This document shows, one piece after another, positions 35,601-47,030 of a stretch of DNA of 64,000 nucleotides. Each line of letters starts with the position of its first letter. Positions within the stretch are counted from its first letter, which is position 1. The stretch is from Portulaca oleracea (Eukaryota; Streptophyta; Magnoliopsida; Caryophyllales; Portulacaceae): contig CM055877.1 in assembly GCA_029582165.1 (NCBI GenBank), positions 3,888,023 through 3,952,022 on the forward strand, written 5' to 3'. Under the pieces are notes generated by a model, which was given only the letters and a program-made list of their open reading frames with translations, made no database searches and was not told the DNA's origin. Made by a program: the position numbers and the translations under genes.

Positions 35601-36650
35601 GCATTTGATGCTAGCATTCAAATTGATTGTCTTTTTCAAGGTATTGATTTCTATTCAACCATTTCTCGTGTTCGATTTGAGAATTTAAATGTTGATCTCT
35701 TTAAGAACTGTATGGATACTGTTGAGAAGTGTTTGCAAGATGCTAAGATGGAGAGAAGCTGCATTGATGATGTTGTTCTGGTTGGTGGGTCGACCAAGAT
35801 TCCAAAGGTGCAACAAATGTTGCAAGACTTTTTTGATGGGAAGGACCTTTGCAAAAATATCAACCCAGATGAAGCTGTTGCTTATGGTGCCGCCATCCAT
35901 GCTGCAAAATTGACTGAATTTGACAACAATTTTGTGCTTCTCGATGTCACCCCGTTGTCTCTTGGAGTTAAGCTTAACAATGGTAACATGGATGTAATAG
36001 TTCCTCGGAACACTGCCATCCCTACAAAGAATGTGTCTATTTTTCAAACTTCCTACAGGAATCAAACTGCTACTTCAATTGAAGTATACGAAGGAGAGAG
36101 GATGGTAGCCATAGAGAACAACCTCCTGGGTACATTTAGACTGTCCGGAATCCCACCAGCTCCTAAAGGTCAACAAATTGTTAGCGTCTGTTTCAACATT
36201 AGTGAAGATGGTATCTTAACTGTATTAGCAGAGCACGAAGGCACAGATAACTGGGAGCAAATCACCATTACTAAACCCATAGGGAGATTATCAAAGGAAG
36301 AAATCAATAAGCTGATAGCAAAGGCTGAAAAGTACAGCGTTGAGGATAAGCAACATTTGAATAAGGTTAAAGCTAAGAATGCTTTGGAGAACTACACCAA
36401 CAAGATGTTGGATTTCATGAACAGTTTGAAAAGGGGGATTACAATTGATGAGATGCGGATAATGGAAGATGCAATTCAGGAGGCACTTTTTTGGTTGGAT
36501 GAGGATCCCCTTTTCGCTCAGGATTCTATATATATTGAAAAGACTAAGGAGCTTGCAAGCATTTGTCAACCCATTGTTGCTAAACGCGACAGCGAAGTTT
36601 ACCTTGAAGCTAAAGTTGCACAACTAGAAGGCTTGTCTTTACTATCTTAA
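32692..36650 (+). pseudogene. HSP70/HSC70-type pseudogene, copy 2
   Basis: Exon 1 is 32692-32911, the intron 32912-34947 (2036 bp) and exon 2 34948-36650. Spliced, the frame would give 640 codons and it stays open across the junction, but two nonsense codons interrupt exon 2 (TAG at 35076-35078 and 35091-35093). Copy 1 has Tyr and Lys codons there. Like copy 1 it lacks EEVD, ending GLSLLS. It shares with copy 1 the change GGEDFDN to GGGDFDN, so the divergence predates the duplication. The downstream 509-codon frame starting at 35121 lacks most of the nucleotide-binding domain and is unlikely to be a working chaperone. Confidence 0.92.
33308..34246. mobile_element. Non-autonomous hAT element, 939 bp, target duplication GTTTTGAG
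   Basis: Terminal inverted repeats TAGAGCTGG... and ...CCAGCTCTA. Perfect 8-bp duplications lie at 33300-33307 and 34247-34254. Subterminal regions repeat AACGGGTT/AACCCGTT-type words on both arms. It explains nearly half of the enlarged coding intron in HSP70 copy 2. Confidence 0.92.
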
Positions 36651-36848
36651 CTTTAACGACTCAAGAACATTATCTAATTTTTACTTTGGCAGCCATTGCT
36701 CTTTTCGATTGCAATTATTATATTTCACTCTTTGGAATACAACTCCTATGCCTATCAAAATGTTAAATAATTTTTGACATTCATTAATTTATTACAAATT
36801 CATCCAAAGTTTAAGTTTTTTTAATGTCATTACAAATTCATCAATTGC
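36651..36848 (+). other. HSP70 copy 2 3'UTR
   Basis: Matches 23285-23480. A near copy lies in inverted orientation at 61790-62007. Confidence 0.65.
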
Positions 36849-37129
36849 AAGACTGGCTCAAAATGCCCCATGCCACCAATTGAGATCATTGGTGCAACAG
36901 GCTTAAGACTATGAAGGCCCCCAGCAGGAAAAAGGAGGTGTTGTATGCTGTTTTTAACAACTATATATACCACATATGGATGTCAAGAAATAAGGTGATC
37001 TTCAAAGGTCATAGGATCGATTCAAATAGAGTTTTTGCAAAAATGAAATTCTTTGCTAGAGATAGATGTCTTTATTTAAGTAGCAAAACTGGAAAGTATA
37101 TGAAATGTATAAAAATACTCACCAATTAG
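36849..37129 (+). pseudogene. 5'-truncated LINE, 3' end of reverse-transcriptase ORF
   Basis: The frame through 36853-37129 includes a Trp-rich stretch with VFNNYIYHIWMSRNKVIFKG, like the C-terminal zf-RVT region of plant non-LTR retrotransposons. One in-frame TGA lies upstream of the ATG at 36911. It is inserted just after the HSP70 3'UTR. Confidence 0.5.
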
Positions 37130-37183
37130 GTTGTATTTGATTGGGCTGTTTGCCCTGTATTTGGAATATATTACCATTTTTTC

Positions 37184-37800
<617 letters not shown>

Positions 37801-39474
37801 ATCCCCTTCCCCGATTTGCCTTCTTCTTCATTCTTATTCCTTCTTCTTCATTGTTCTTCCTTCTTCTCCCATCTTCTCATTTACCCAGAAAAATTTCTTG
37901 GATCTTCTTGAAATGTAAGCATCCAGAACATTGCGTGGATCTTCTCCTTCTTCATTCTTCTTCCTACCTGTCTCTCTTTCAAACCTTAAAATTTTTTAGG
38001 TTGAAGTTCGTGTTGAAGAACCCTAATTGGGAGTTTTTATTTCCCAAACCCATAAATATATAAAACACAGTGAGCAATGAGCAAGGCAAAAATGTCGAGT
38101 TCTTCATCAAACACAGCGACGTGGCCAAATTGTGACCATGGAATATGCTCACTCGCAATACAGTGCGGGTTTAGATTGTCGTATCCATAGGGAGTTGAGG
38201 TACCGAACCTAAAAGTCTCTCGAACTCTCACCTACTAGGTTGGGATTTCATGTTCATTTTGAGGGGTTTAAGAACTAAACTAAAGACACACTAAAAACCA
38301 CAAAAAGGAAAGAAAAGGCCCGAGGGTCGGTCTTTCACCGCCTATCGATCACTCTAATCACAAGAAAGTCTCGGTCAAGACACTAAGCCAAGATAGAAGC
38401 TAGGTTATTGCAAGAAATAGAGCCACTCCGGGGCCTCTCCCGAGGTATACCCGAATTTAACCCTAAATGTTCGTCCACTAAATGAATGAGGACTCACCTA
38501 AAAGGTTTGATATGCAAATCACCCTACCCGAACTCCTCCACTAAATCAATGAGGATTCGTTCGGATATCCATCCAATTACCCTAAGGATCGTGTTTAAGT
38601 AGGTTTAGCGGGTTTCTACTACTTACTAAACCCCACAATCAACAGAGTTTTTGGATGAAAACCTTATAAAACATGGCCTAATGCCCTAACTAAGTCAAAC
38701 CTCAGAGAAGAGATCTCATTAGGGATTAAAACCTTCCCCTAAGCCAAGGAAAAACTAGCCACTAATCATTTTATTAAAAACCTAATTAAGACATAAGACT
38801 CACCTAATTTTGATGTTATTAATAAACCAACAAGATTACTAACAAAACTTAAAGAGACTAACGTAGTGATCATTACTAACAAAACTTAAAGAGACTAACC
38901 CTCATCTGATTTTAACAAACCTTCATAACCCTAATAACCGTGACCCTAAACTAATCCACCCTAACTAAGCCTAAAAGAAACTAAAGCAGAACCAAAAGGG
39001 CAAACAATTAACTACCCTAAACCCTAAGCTACTGACCGAACAAAACAGGGGAAAGAAGGAAATAAAGAAACAGGGGAAAGCAATCGACGGAAACAGAACA
39101 CAAAAGGAAGAAAAGGGAAAGCAGAGAAAATTAGAGATCAAAAACAGGGAAAAACAAATGGACGAAAACAGAGCACAAACATAGCATATCAAAGAAGAAC
39201 AAGGCACAAATCGATCAAAATCACACAAACATCAAGATCTTATCAACATTTAACAAAAACTCAGATTCATACCCAGAGAATTACACCAGACTTTGAACAT
39301 TACATCAAATCTCAAACCGAACAAATCATTCACCATCAAATTTCTAGATCAAAAACTACTAACATGCATATATAAAAATTAAACCTAAATCTATACTAAC
39401 CCTAAGATGGAGGGCCTTGGGGCGTCACTTTCCCCTCAACCCACCATGACCTTCAAAAACGCCTCATCTTCTCC

Positions 39475-39481
39475 TTATATA
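39475..39481 (-). promoter_or_regulatory. TATA box in solo LTR
   Basis: TATATAA on minus (context GAGTATATAAGGAG), consistent with the minus orientation given by the LTR ends. Confidence 0.5.
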
Positions 39482-40139
39482 CTCGAACTCAGCCTCTCAA
39501 CCTTCGAATCTGGGCCCTTGATTTCCTTTAAGTTTGACGGTGAAGATGCATTCGGTGCTCAAGGTATGCGACGATGGTGGTGGAGGCTCTGAATTGTACT
39601 TTACTCTGCATTTCTCAACCGATCTGCAAATGAGAAGAGAAAATGAGCGAGATATTGAGAGAGAGATACGAGAAATAGAGAAGAGAAGAGAAGAAGGAAG
39701 AGATGAGAAGATGAGATGGAGAGGGATTGAGAAGAGAGAAAGAGATGAAGGTCAAAATGGTGTGGTGTGGTTCTTTGGTGCGTGATGCCTGCAGAAAGGG
39801 AAAAAGATAGAGAGAAGTGAAGAGGGACGAAGAAATGAGGGGAAAAGGAAATGGGGAATTTGAAATAACAAATGGGGATTGACTTTTGCGGCTCCCTTTT
39901 TTATATTGCAGCCCCCAATTTTCACAACTTACCCCTCCCTCTCTCTCTCCTCTATCTCTCTTCTTCCTCATTCTCTCAAATCTCCTAAACTAACTTATCT
40001 CCAAATTCAATATAATTGTCTTTGATTTTTGAAATCGAAAATGTCAAAGGAAGGTGACAAATTATCCGAAAAGGAGAAGGTTAGTTTGTAAATTTTATTT
40101 TTATTAAGTTTTGGTAAAAATATAGTTTTCGGATAAAAA

Positions 40140-40350
40140 TTTCGCTTTTGGCCGTCGCACGCGTCCCAGGGCATATACGCGGCAGTGCCGCATGCCGATC
40201 GCGGCAAAACCGCGGCTGTTGTCGCACGGCGATCGCGGCACTGCCGCAGGTATATGGCTTCGTCGGTGCGGCATAATCCGCGGTCTTGCCGCAATCGGCG
40301 TGCAGCAACTGCCGCGGTTTGCCGATATCGGCGTGCGGCAACTGCCAAAA
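40140..40350. repeat. GC-rich subterminal block, left arm of nested MULE
   Basis: Dense TGCCGCG / GCGGCA words in otherwise AT-rich intron 1 of the OTU-transposase. It contains GCGGTTTGCCGATATCGGCG, close to a segment at 46948-46970 in the right arm. Confidence 0.7.
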
Positions 40351-40379
40351 AACTGGATTTTTTTTAAAAATAATTATTA

Positions 40380-40574
40380 TATTTAAATTTATAGTTATTA
40401 TTATTATTATTGTTATTATTATTTAAATAATTATTGTTAATTATTTATTTGTTAATTTTATATTTGTTAATTTTATTCAACTTAAATATTGTGTTATTAT
40501 TGTTGTTAATATTATTGTTTTTTCACCAAAGAAAAAATATTATTGTTATTATTATTATTATTGTTATGTGTTGA

Positions 40575-40623
<49 letters not shown>

Positions 40624-40990
40624 GTGTTAATTGTTATTGTTGTTAATTTTATTATTATTATTATTATTATTATTTATTATTGGTATGTGTTGATTGTTAT
40701 TGTTATTATTGTTTATATTTTTGTTATTATTATTATTGTTATTATAAATAATTGTTACTTGAAGTGTTAATTATTATGATTATTAGTATATAATGATTTT
40801 ATTGTAATTGTTACTTGAAGTGTTAATTATTATGATTATTAGTATATAATGTGTTTATTGTAATTGTTACTTGAAGTGCTAATTATTATGAATATTAATA
40901 ATATTTTTAATAATGTTTAGGGTTTAGTGTTTAGGTTTTTAGTATGTTTAATAATGTTATTGTTATTGTCATTGTTATTTTAAGTGAGTA
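40380..40990 (+). repeat. (TTA)n-rich intron stretch
   Basis: Low-complexity TTATTATTG runs. The matching right-arm stretch at 46150-46860 is AATAAT-rich, i.e. TTATTA on the coding strand of the other gene. Confidence 0.8.
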
Positions 40991-43788
40991 GTTTTATTGT
41001 AAGTTATTATTTAGTATAATTTGGCGGAAAAAATATTATGATTATTAATATTATTATTAATCAATGTGACACTGTTCTGCAGGTTGAGTTAGAAAAGTTT
41101 GGCGGAGACGATGTTGATTATTTATCGTTATTTGTTACAGAAGATGTGTTTGATAATATAGAAGCAGTGCTTCAGTGGGCCAACGAAATAGCTCAGGTCA
41201 TTGGGTTTAGGTTCGTAAGGGAATCATACAAGCAAAAAGATTTGTACAGTCCGCGAAGGTGTTACTTGAAGTGTTTTAGGTATGGCAAATATCGCGGGAA
41301 AATTACTGATCTTGATGCAGCAGCGACTGGTCGGTCGACGTCGACGAAGGCGTGCGGTTGTAAATTTGCCATTGTAGTGTGGACCCGTAATGAAACGGAA
41401 TGGCGAGTTCGTGCTTGCGATGGAGACAGGGGGATACACAATCATCAATTCATCGTGTACGAGGAAGGACATCGTCACGGACACCCGTTGAACCCTGAGA
41501 TGAAACAACATGTGCGTGAAATGACCGACACGGGGTGCACGCCAGCCACGATACAGACATCGCTGAAGATAAAGTTCCCTGGTTGTAATTCAAACGTTCG
41601 ACAAATATACAACGAGCGGGCGAAGATGCGCGCCGAGGGTATGGATGGGAGGAAAACTGCCCAACAAACTCTCCACTTGGCGAAAGCTGGCGGGTACGTC
41701 TCATATACAAACTTTGATGATGATGGCAATCTTCGTCAGCTCTTTTTATGCCACCCGTACTCGTTGAAGTTGGTCCGTACGTACCCAAATGTAATTCTCA
41801 TCGACAGTACATATATGACAAACAAGGCGAAGTGACCCTTGTACGAGCTAGTAGGCTTTACACAAACTAACAAAAACTTCTATGTTGCTTACTCATTCAT
41901 GCGGGACAAGAGGAAGGATTCATATGAGTGGTTGCTTTGGAAGTTGCATGAGTTGTTGGGTCCCGATGTTAAGCGGGTGTGTTTGTGACGACAAAGAGTA
42001 TGGGTTGAGTGGAGCTATTGCCAATGTCTTTCAGTGTGCCTCACCTTTTGTGCATATGGCATATTGGGAACGATGTGGAGAATAAGGTCAACGCTTCTGG
42101 GAAGAAGAATGGTTGTGAGCTACATTTCAAACATCATTTCTGGAACCCAATTGTTTATGCAAAGACTGTTCAAGAGTTCGAGATGAAGTGGATGACTCTC
42201 CAAAGCGTGTGGATTGGAAAGAACAAAGAAGTTGTGAATTATCTGAATGATACGTGGATGCCGTATAAGGAGAAATTTGTTTGTGCTTTCACCGATATGG
42301 TCCCTCACTTTGGGAACACTGCGACTTCCAGGGTGGAGAGTCAGCATTCTACCCTGAAATATTATATCGGAAGTGGGAGAGGCACATTTGACCGTGTCTT
42401 TGTGAGGATTCACCATCATTTGGAGAATCAACATACCGAGATTCGGAGGGAGCTTGAACAGTCTAGGAGTTCGCACATATATCATAGGGAATCTCGATTC
42501 CTCAAGCATTTGCACGGTCATGTTTCTCATCATGCCATTGACATGTTGACGATGAGGAGAGCTAAAGGCGAAAACAAGTGCGATCACAAGTTGTGGTTAA
42601 CCCACCACCTTCCGTGTGCGTGTTCTTTGATACACCTGTACGATAATGGAGAGCAGTTGCAGTATACATCGATAGACACGTTCTGGAGACAACTGACAGT
42701 AATTGGAGATGGTGACACCCCAGGGTCAAATGATGATCCATCGTCCCAGGACTTGAAGTTGTTTGAGTTGCTCGTTCAACAGGTTCGGGAGGAAGATCCA
42801 GCAGTGATACGCGACATAAACCAGACCCTCCACGAGAAGTTTAATCCCGAGAGTGTCGATATTCCTGATCCAGAGATCAGCCCCCCACGTAAAGGGAGAC
42901 CCGCGATTTCCCGATCCGTCAGACGCGAGCCTAGTGGGTTTGAGTACGGCCGAAGATCGGGTCGTGGTAGCAAGACTACCACGAACTCATTGAGAAAAAA
43001 GGGATCCAGTTCTTCTTCTGTCGGGATGAGTGAAATAGGTTTCATTTTCCTTATTTATTTTGGTTTATTTTTTATAATATGTCAAAAAATCTATATGCCC
43101 GGTATTTTTAAGACTGATGTATCTTTTGATGTGCAGTTATTTCTAGGATGTGTACAGATCCTTTCCCGTTCAAGGACGACGTGTCACATTTCTTTCTACC
43201 ATATATTGTTGGCTGGACGGACGTTGCGCCGGATGGAAACTGCGAGTTCAGATGCATTGGCGAGGCAGGTTATGGAGGCCAACAACAATGGCAAACAATC
43301 CGGAGTACAATGGAAAGTGAATTGCTAGCGCGTCAAGACATGTATTTGGCGGCACACTTTGGGTGTCGGGCTGAGTACAATAAATCAATCAACCGGATAA
43401 ATGGTAACATGGTTGGACCAGCCAGGGTGAATTTTGGATGTCGACTCTGACAGATTTATTTCCAGCAGCGACAATGTTGAACATTATGTGGATCAACATT
43501 GCAACACCAGTTGGCGAATTTGAGCAGATAGCTGAGACATGTATATCAGTGTTACCCTTGAGAGCAGGACCTGGCATGAAGAGACCAGGGAAAATATTCG
43601 GAATAGTGCATTCACAAAAGTGCCATTACATTCTTCTTTATTTACACGATCAATGCCCTCTACCACCTGTTCATACTGAGTGGTACCGAGCGAGAGACCG
43701 TACTGTTGAAGGTTGGGATGAGCCTTTTAAGGCTCGTATTGATCAATGGAAAGGTCTTAGGGATGCTCAAACTAGATCTTTGTCTTAG

Positions 43789-44323
43789 GTATTAAACTAT
43801 GTATATATATGTATTTGGTCAATGGCGCTTGTTACATTGTTGTCTTTTTTGCTTTATGTATTTGGTGGTGAATAATTTGAATTAAAATACATAACGTTAA
43901 AACTAGCAATTAAAATACTCAGCAATACATCAAGTCTACGATACAACCACACAAATTTAAACTTACATCAGTCTCAAAACGATAGACAATACAACTAGAA
44001 ATTAAAATGTTCGACACAAATTAAAAATTAACAACTAATTCTACTCCTCCTCATCCCCCTCTCTCTGATCGGCTTGCTGCGCGGGGACCTGGATATGCAA
44101 TTGTGCGCACCATTGAGCATACAGATCAGACATAGCTGTGTAACTGTATTCACTCACTCGCCTTGTCGGTTCGTGAGGACTAGGTTGCTGCATCATCGTC
44201 TCCGCTATGTCCGCCCACATATATGCATACTATGAAAAAATTAAGAAAATTAAAACATTCACACAAAACATTGGTTAGCTTATGTAAAATATGCAAAACT
44301 AATGTTAAAGTATGCTTAGGGGT
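43789..44323. other. Convergent intergenic spacer of nested MULE
   Basis: 3' ends of both genes meet here. Short open stretches exist on minus with no clear start. No independent gene is recognised. Confidence 0.5.
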
Positions 44324-46136
44324 TTATACCTGTTCGAGGGACCGCGGTTCATTGATTGTGGATTGGCTGGTGGAGGTGTTGTTGATCAAAAATTTGTGTG
44401 AATGTACCACGAACCAATCGTTATATGCATCATCCACTTCCCACGGCACACGTCTTGTGCGTGGCAGAGCCGTCAGGGACAATTTGTTACCAAAGGGAAA
44501 TGTCCCCCAAGCAGTAGTGACGTAGGACTCGTTAAACTCCAATTTGTACGGCCCCTTGGCCGGTCGTTCAGTTTTCATAGGGCGGGGCAACACTGGGGGC
44601 GACACTGGGGGGAAATGTCCCCCAATTTGTACGGCCCCTTGGCCTATCTGACGGACAACGCGATCAGGCATGTACAACTCTGTCACGTCATATGCACAAA
44701 TGGGGCCCATGTACAACGTCCTCTCGCAGGACCTGTAAGGTGTACCTCCATAAGGGCACCAGCACACCTTATCGGCCGTCAACGCATCCAGGGAGACCCT
44801 CATCGACCGTAGGCGTGGCTCTGATCTAACCGTGTGACTGGGAAACCACCTGCCCGCTCGAGGTCCCCGAACCGGTTGCTCACTGTGTGGCCTAAATGAG
44901 GGAAAATACTCATATATCCAAGCCTGCAAAAGGGTCAAACACCCAGCTATCTTCGCTGTCCCAGCCCTGCTCGCCATCCCTAACTGTCGATCAGGTAGGC
45001 CAGTATAATCGTACCCCAAGCAACTGTATCAACAATATCAGTGCTAGGCCACGGATGCGGACGAACTCTATCCCTCGATTTATCCACGAGGATAGTGTTC
45101 CCCAACAAGCTCAACAACCATGCCCGTGTCCTATGGGGCAAGGGGTACATGGGCGAAACAACAACCGACCTCAAATCGACATCATTCATGGCACCCTTGT
45201 CATAAATGCCCATTTTCTTTAGATCTAGCATTGGCTTCATGAAAATAGCTTGCACGAACTCGTTAACCGCTGCTCGATGAAGACAATCTGGCATCACACC
45301 ATCAACTGAAAGGCCCAAAATGTGTTCCACATCATGCAGCATGATAGTCATTTCACCAAAGGGAAGGTGAAACGTGTTCGTGTCTGGTTGCCACCTCTCA
45401 ACGAAGGCCGAGATCAGTATCATATCGATGTTTTCATACATTAAATCTACCAAAGCGGTCAGTTGGACATTTTGCAGTGCACTCTGGCATACGGGATCCA
45501 TCTTGGACCTCATTGACCTCAACTCCCTCAACGCATTCCTCTTAGTCACGCACTCAAGAACTGCTGCCGGCGAGCGCTCCCGACCATCCCATATTACCCG
45601 AGCGATGTGACCTCCAAAGCTCGGTATAATGTCCCCCGATTGTGGTCCACCGGGAACATTACCGTGAATCTTCCAATCTTCCTCGTTTCTCCGGCTCCTC
45701 TTATGCCTGCTGCTGCTGCTGCTCGCCTCGGCCTCATCACCGGCCTCTCCCCTATGTCGAAATGGGGCAAACCTCCCTGATACATCTCTCAACGGCTCGA
45801 ACCCCGTTGGCCTGTAGACTGAAGTAGGAGGAGGCACTAAAGGAGTAGGGATCGCCCCTGGGCCTTCAGGCTCTGTACCGTCATCCCCCGTTGTCTCCGT
45901 CTCGATATAGTCATCAACATTTTCGTTGATATGTTCAATGAAGTCATGGGTGGTCTGACTGTCCGTGTCATCCGGCTGGCCAACCGCATCAACAGGTGCT
46001 CCAGTACCTCGGCCAACACGTCGACGTGCTGACGCAGTCACATTACGTCGGTGCGGGTCCCCAGTTTCACCCCTCCTCCAACCAGATACGGAAGTTGGTT
46101 CGACCTATCTAGAAACCCCTTGCCCCTACCTGCCAT
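44324..46136 (-). pseudogene. Plant mobile domain (PMD, MAIN/MAIL-like) protein of the nested MULE
   Basis: The likely start is at 46136 (MAGRGKGFLDRSNQLPYL), just after an intron (46147-47098) with a 5'UTR exon upstream at about 47099-47190. A frameshift near 46050 leads into the long frame ending at 44980, and another near 44985-45015 into the last frame. The PMD core is clear: ERWQPDTNTFHLPFGEMTI, HDVEHILGL, and GMASRAGTAKIAGCLTLLQ with WIYEYFPSF. A Ser/Arg and acidic N-terminal segment precedes it. A 25-bp direct repeat (about 44537 and 44621) sits in the C-terminal part. PMD proteins occur both as domesticated nuclear silencing factors (MAIN/MAIL1) and inside MULEs and some Ty3 elements. 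Here the transposon context is plain. Confidence 0.8.
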
Positions 46137-46884
46137 TTTAGATCACCTGCATAATAATAAAATAAATATTATCGCCTTGTTGCTTTATATTTAAAAGATT
46201 TTAAATTCGGGTTTCCTTAAATTATCGCCTCGCTAAATACGTACGTGAAATTCATACACTAACTTAAGTCTACACTAACTCAAAATTTTATAAAAATCAC
46301 TACATCCCTAAACCCTAAATTACAATTTTTAACACTACAAATTTAATTTTAACAGTCTATTGTGTCCTAAATTAAATAATAACAATAATATTAACATTTA
46401 GGGTGATAATTAACATAATAACAATTACAATTAAATTAAATAATGACAATAGCAATCACCGTAATAACAAAAGGAATTCATCTTTAAATATAATATTGAC
46501 AACAAAATTACAATTATTAAATATTCATCTTCTACAACATTATAATTATAAACATTATTATTGCTAATATTATCATAAATATCTAATTAATAAAATACAT
46601 TAACAACAATAATAACAGTTATATTAACAATAATAATAATAACAACATTAATATTACTAATAATAACAAATTTAATTTAATAAACCAAATTAATTAAAAT
46701 TACATTTAATGATAATAACAATAATAATAACAACATTAATATTACTAATAATAACAAATTAAATTTAATAAACCAAATTAAATAAAATAAAATTTAATAA
46801 TTATAATAATAATAATAACATTAATATTAATAATAATAACAATAATTACAATTAAATTTAATAAATTGAAAAAAAAATAAAACG

Positions 46885-47030
46885 GTGCCGCACGACGAAA
46901 CCTCCCCAGCCACTGCATCTGCCGCACGAAAAACTCGGCAAACCCTGCGGTTTGCCGAGATCTGCGTGCGGCAAACCGCGGGGTTTGCCGAGTTGTTCGT
47001 GCGGCACCGTGCGATTTTCCCGAAAAAATC
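46885..47030. repeat. GC-rich subterminal block, right arm of nested MULE
   Basis: Repeats of GTGCGGCA and GGTTTGCCGAG inside the 5'UTR intron of the PMD gene. Counterpart of 40140-40350. Confidence 0.7.

Larger units (their letters stand above)
40041..43788 (+). pseudogene. MULE transposase with FAR1-type DNA-binding domain and C-terminal OTU cysteine protease
   Basis: Exon 1 is 40041-40079 (MSKEGDKLSEKEK), intron 40080-41082, exon 2 41083-43038, intron 43039-43136, exon 3 43137-43788. Exon 2 has a FAR1/WRKY-like zinc finger (Cys at YLKCFRYGKY, ACGCKF, HNH at GIHNHQF). The DDE core follows, with VILIDSTYMTN (first Asp), CDDKEYGLSGAI (second Asp) and ATSRVESQHS (Glu), then a region around LPCACSLIHLYDNG. 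Exon 3 is an OTU domain with the Cys box DGNCEFR and a late His (KCHYILLYLHD). Lesions: TGA at 41833-41835, frameshifts near 41980 and 42040, and one near 43430. Transposase cuts the element ends. The OTU part is a deubiquitinase-like peptidase captured or fused in this MULE group. Confidence 0.82.

Noticed and set aside
38177..39880. Purine-rich ORFs at 39407-39971 as genes
   Set aside because: They lie inside the solo LTR defined by GAATA duplications and are compositional on both strands.
40007..40386. ORFs across the GC-rich block upstream of the OTU-transposase
   Set aside because: The block sits in intron 1 between matched GT and AG sites and repeats in the other arm. The frames are by-products of GCGGCA repeats.
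41224..42587. Long minus-strand ORFs opposite the OTU-transposase (also opposite HSP70 exons and the retrotransposon)
   Set aside because: Shadows of the plus-strand coding frames with no recognisable domains.
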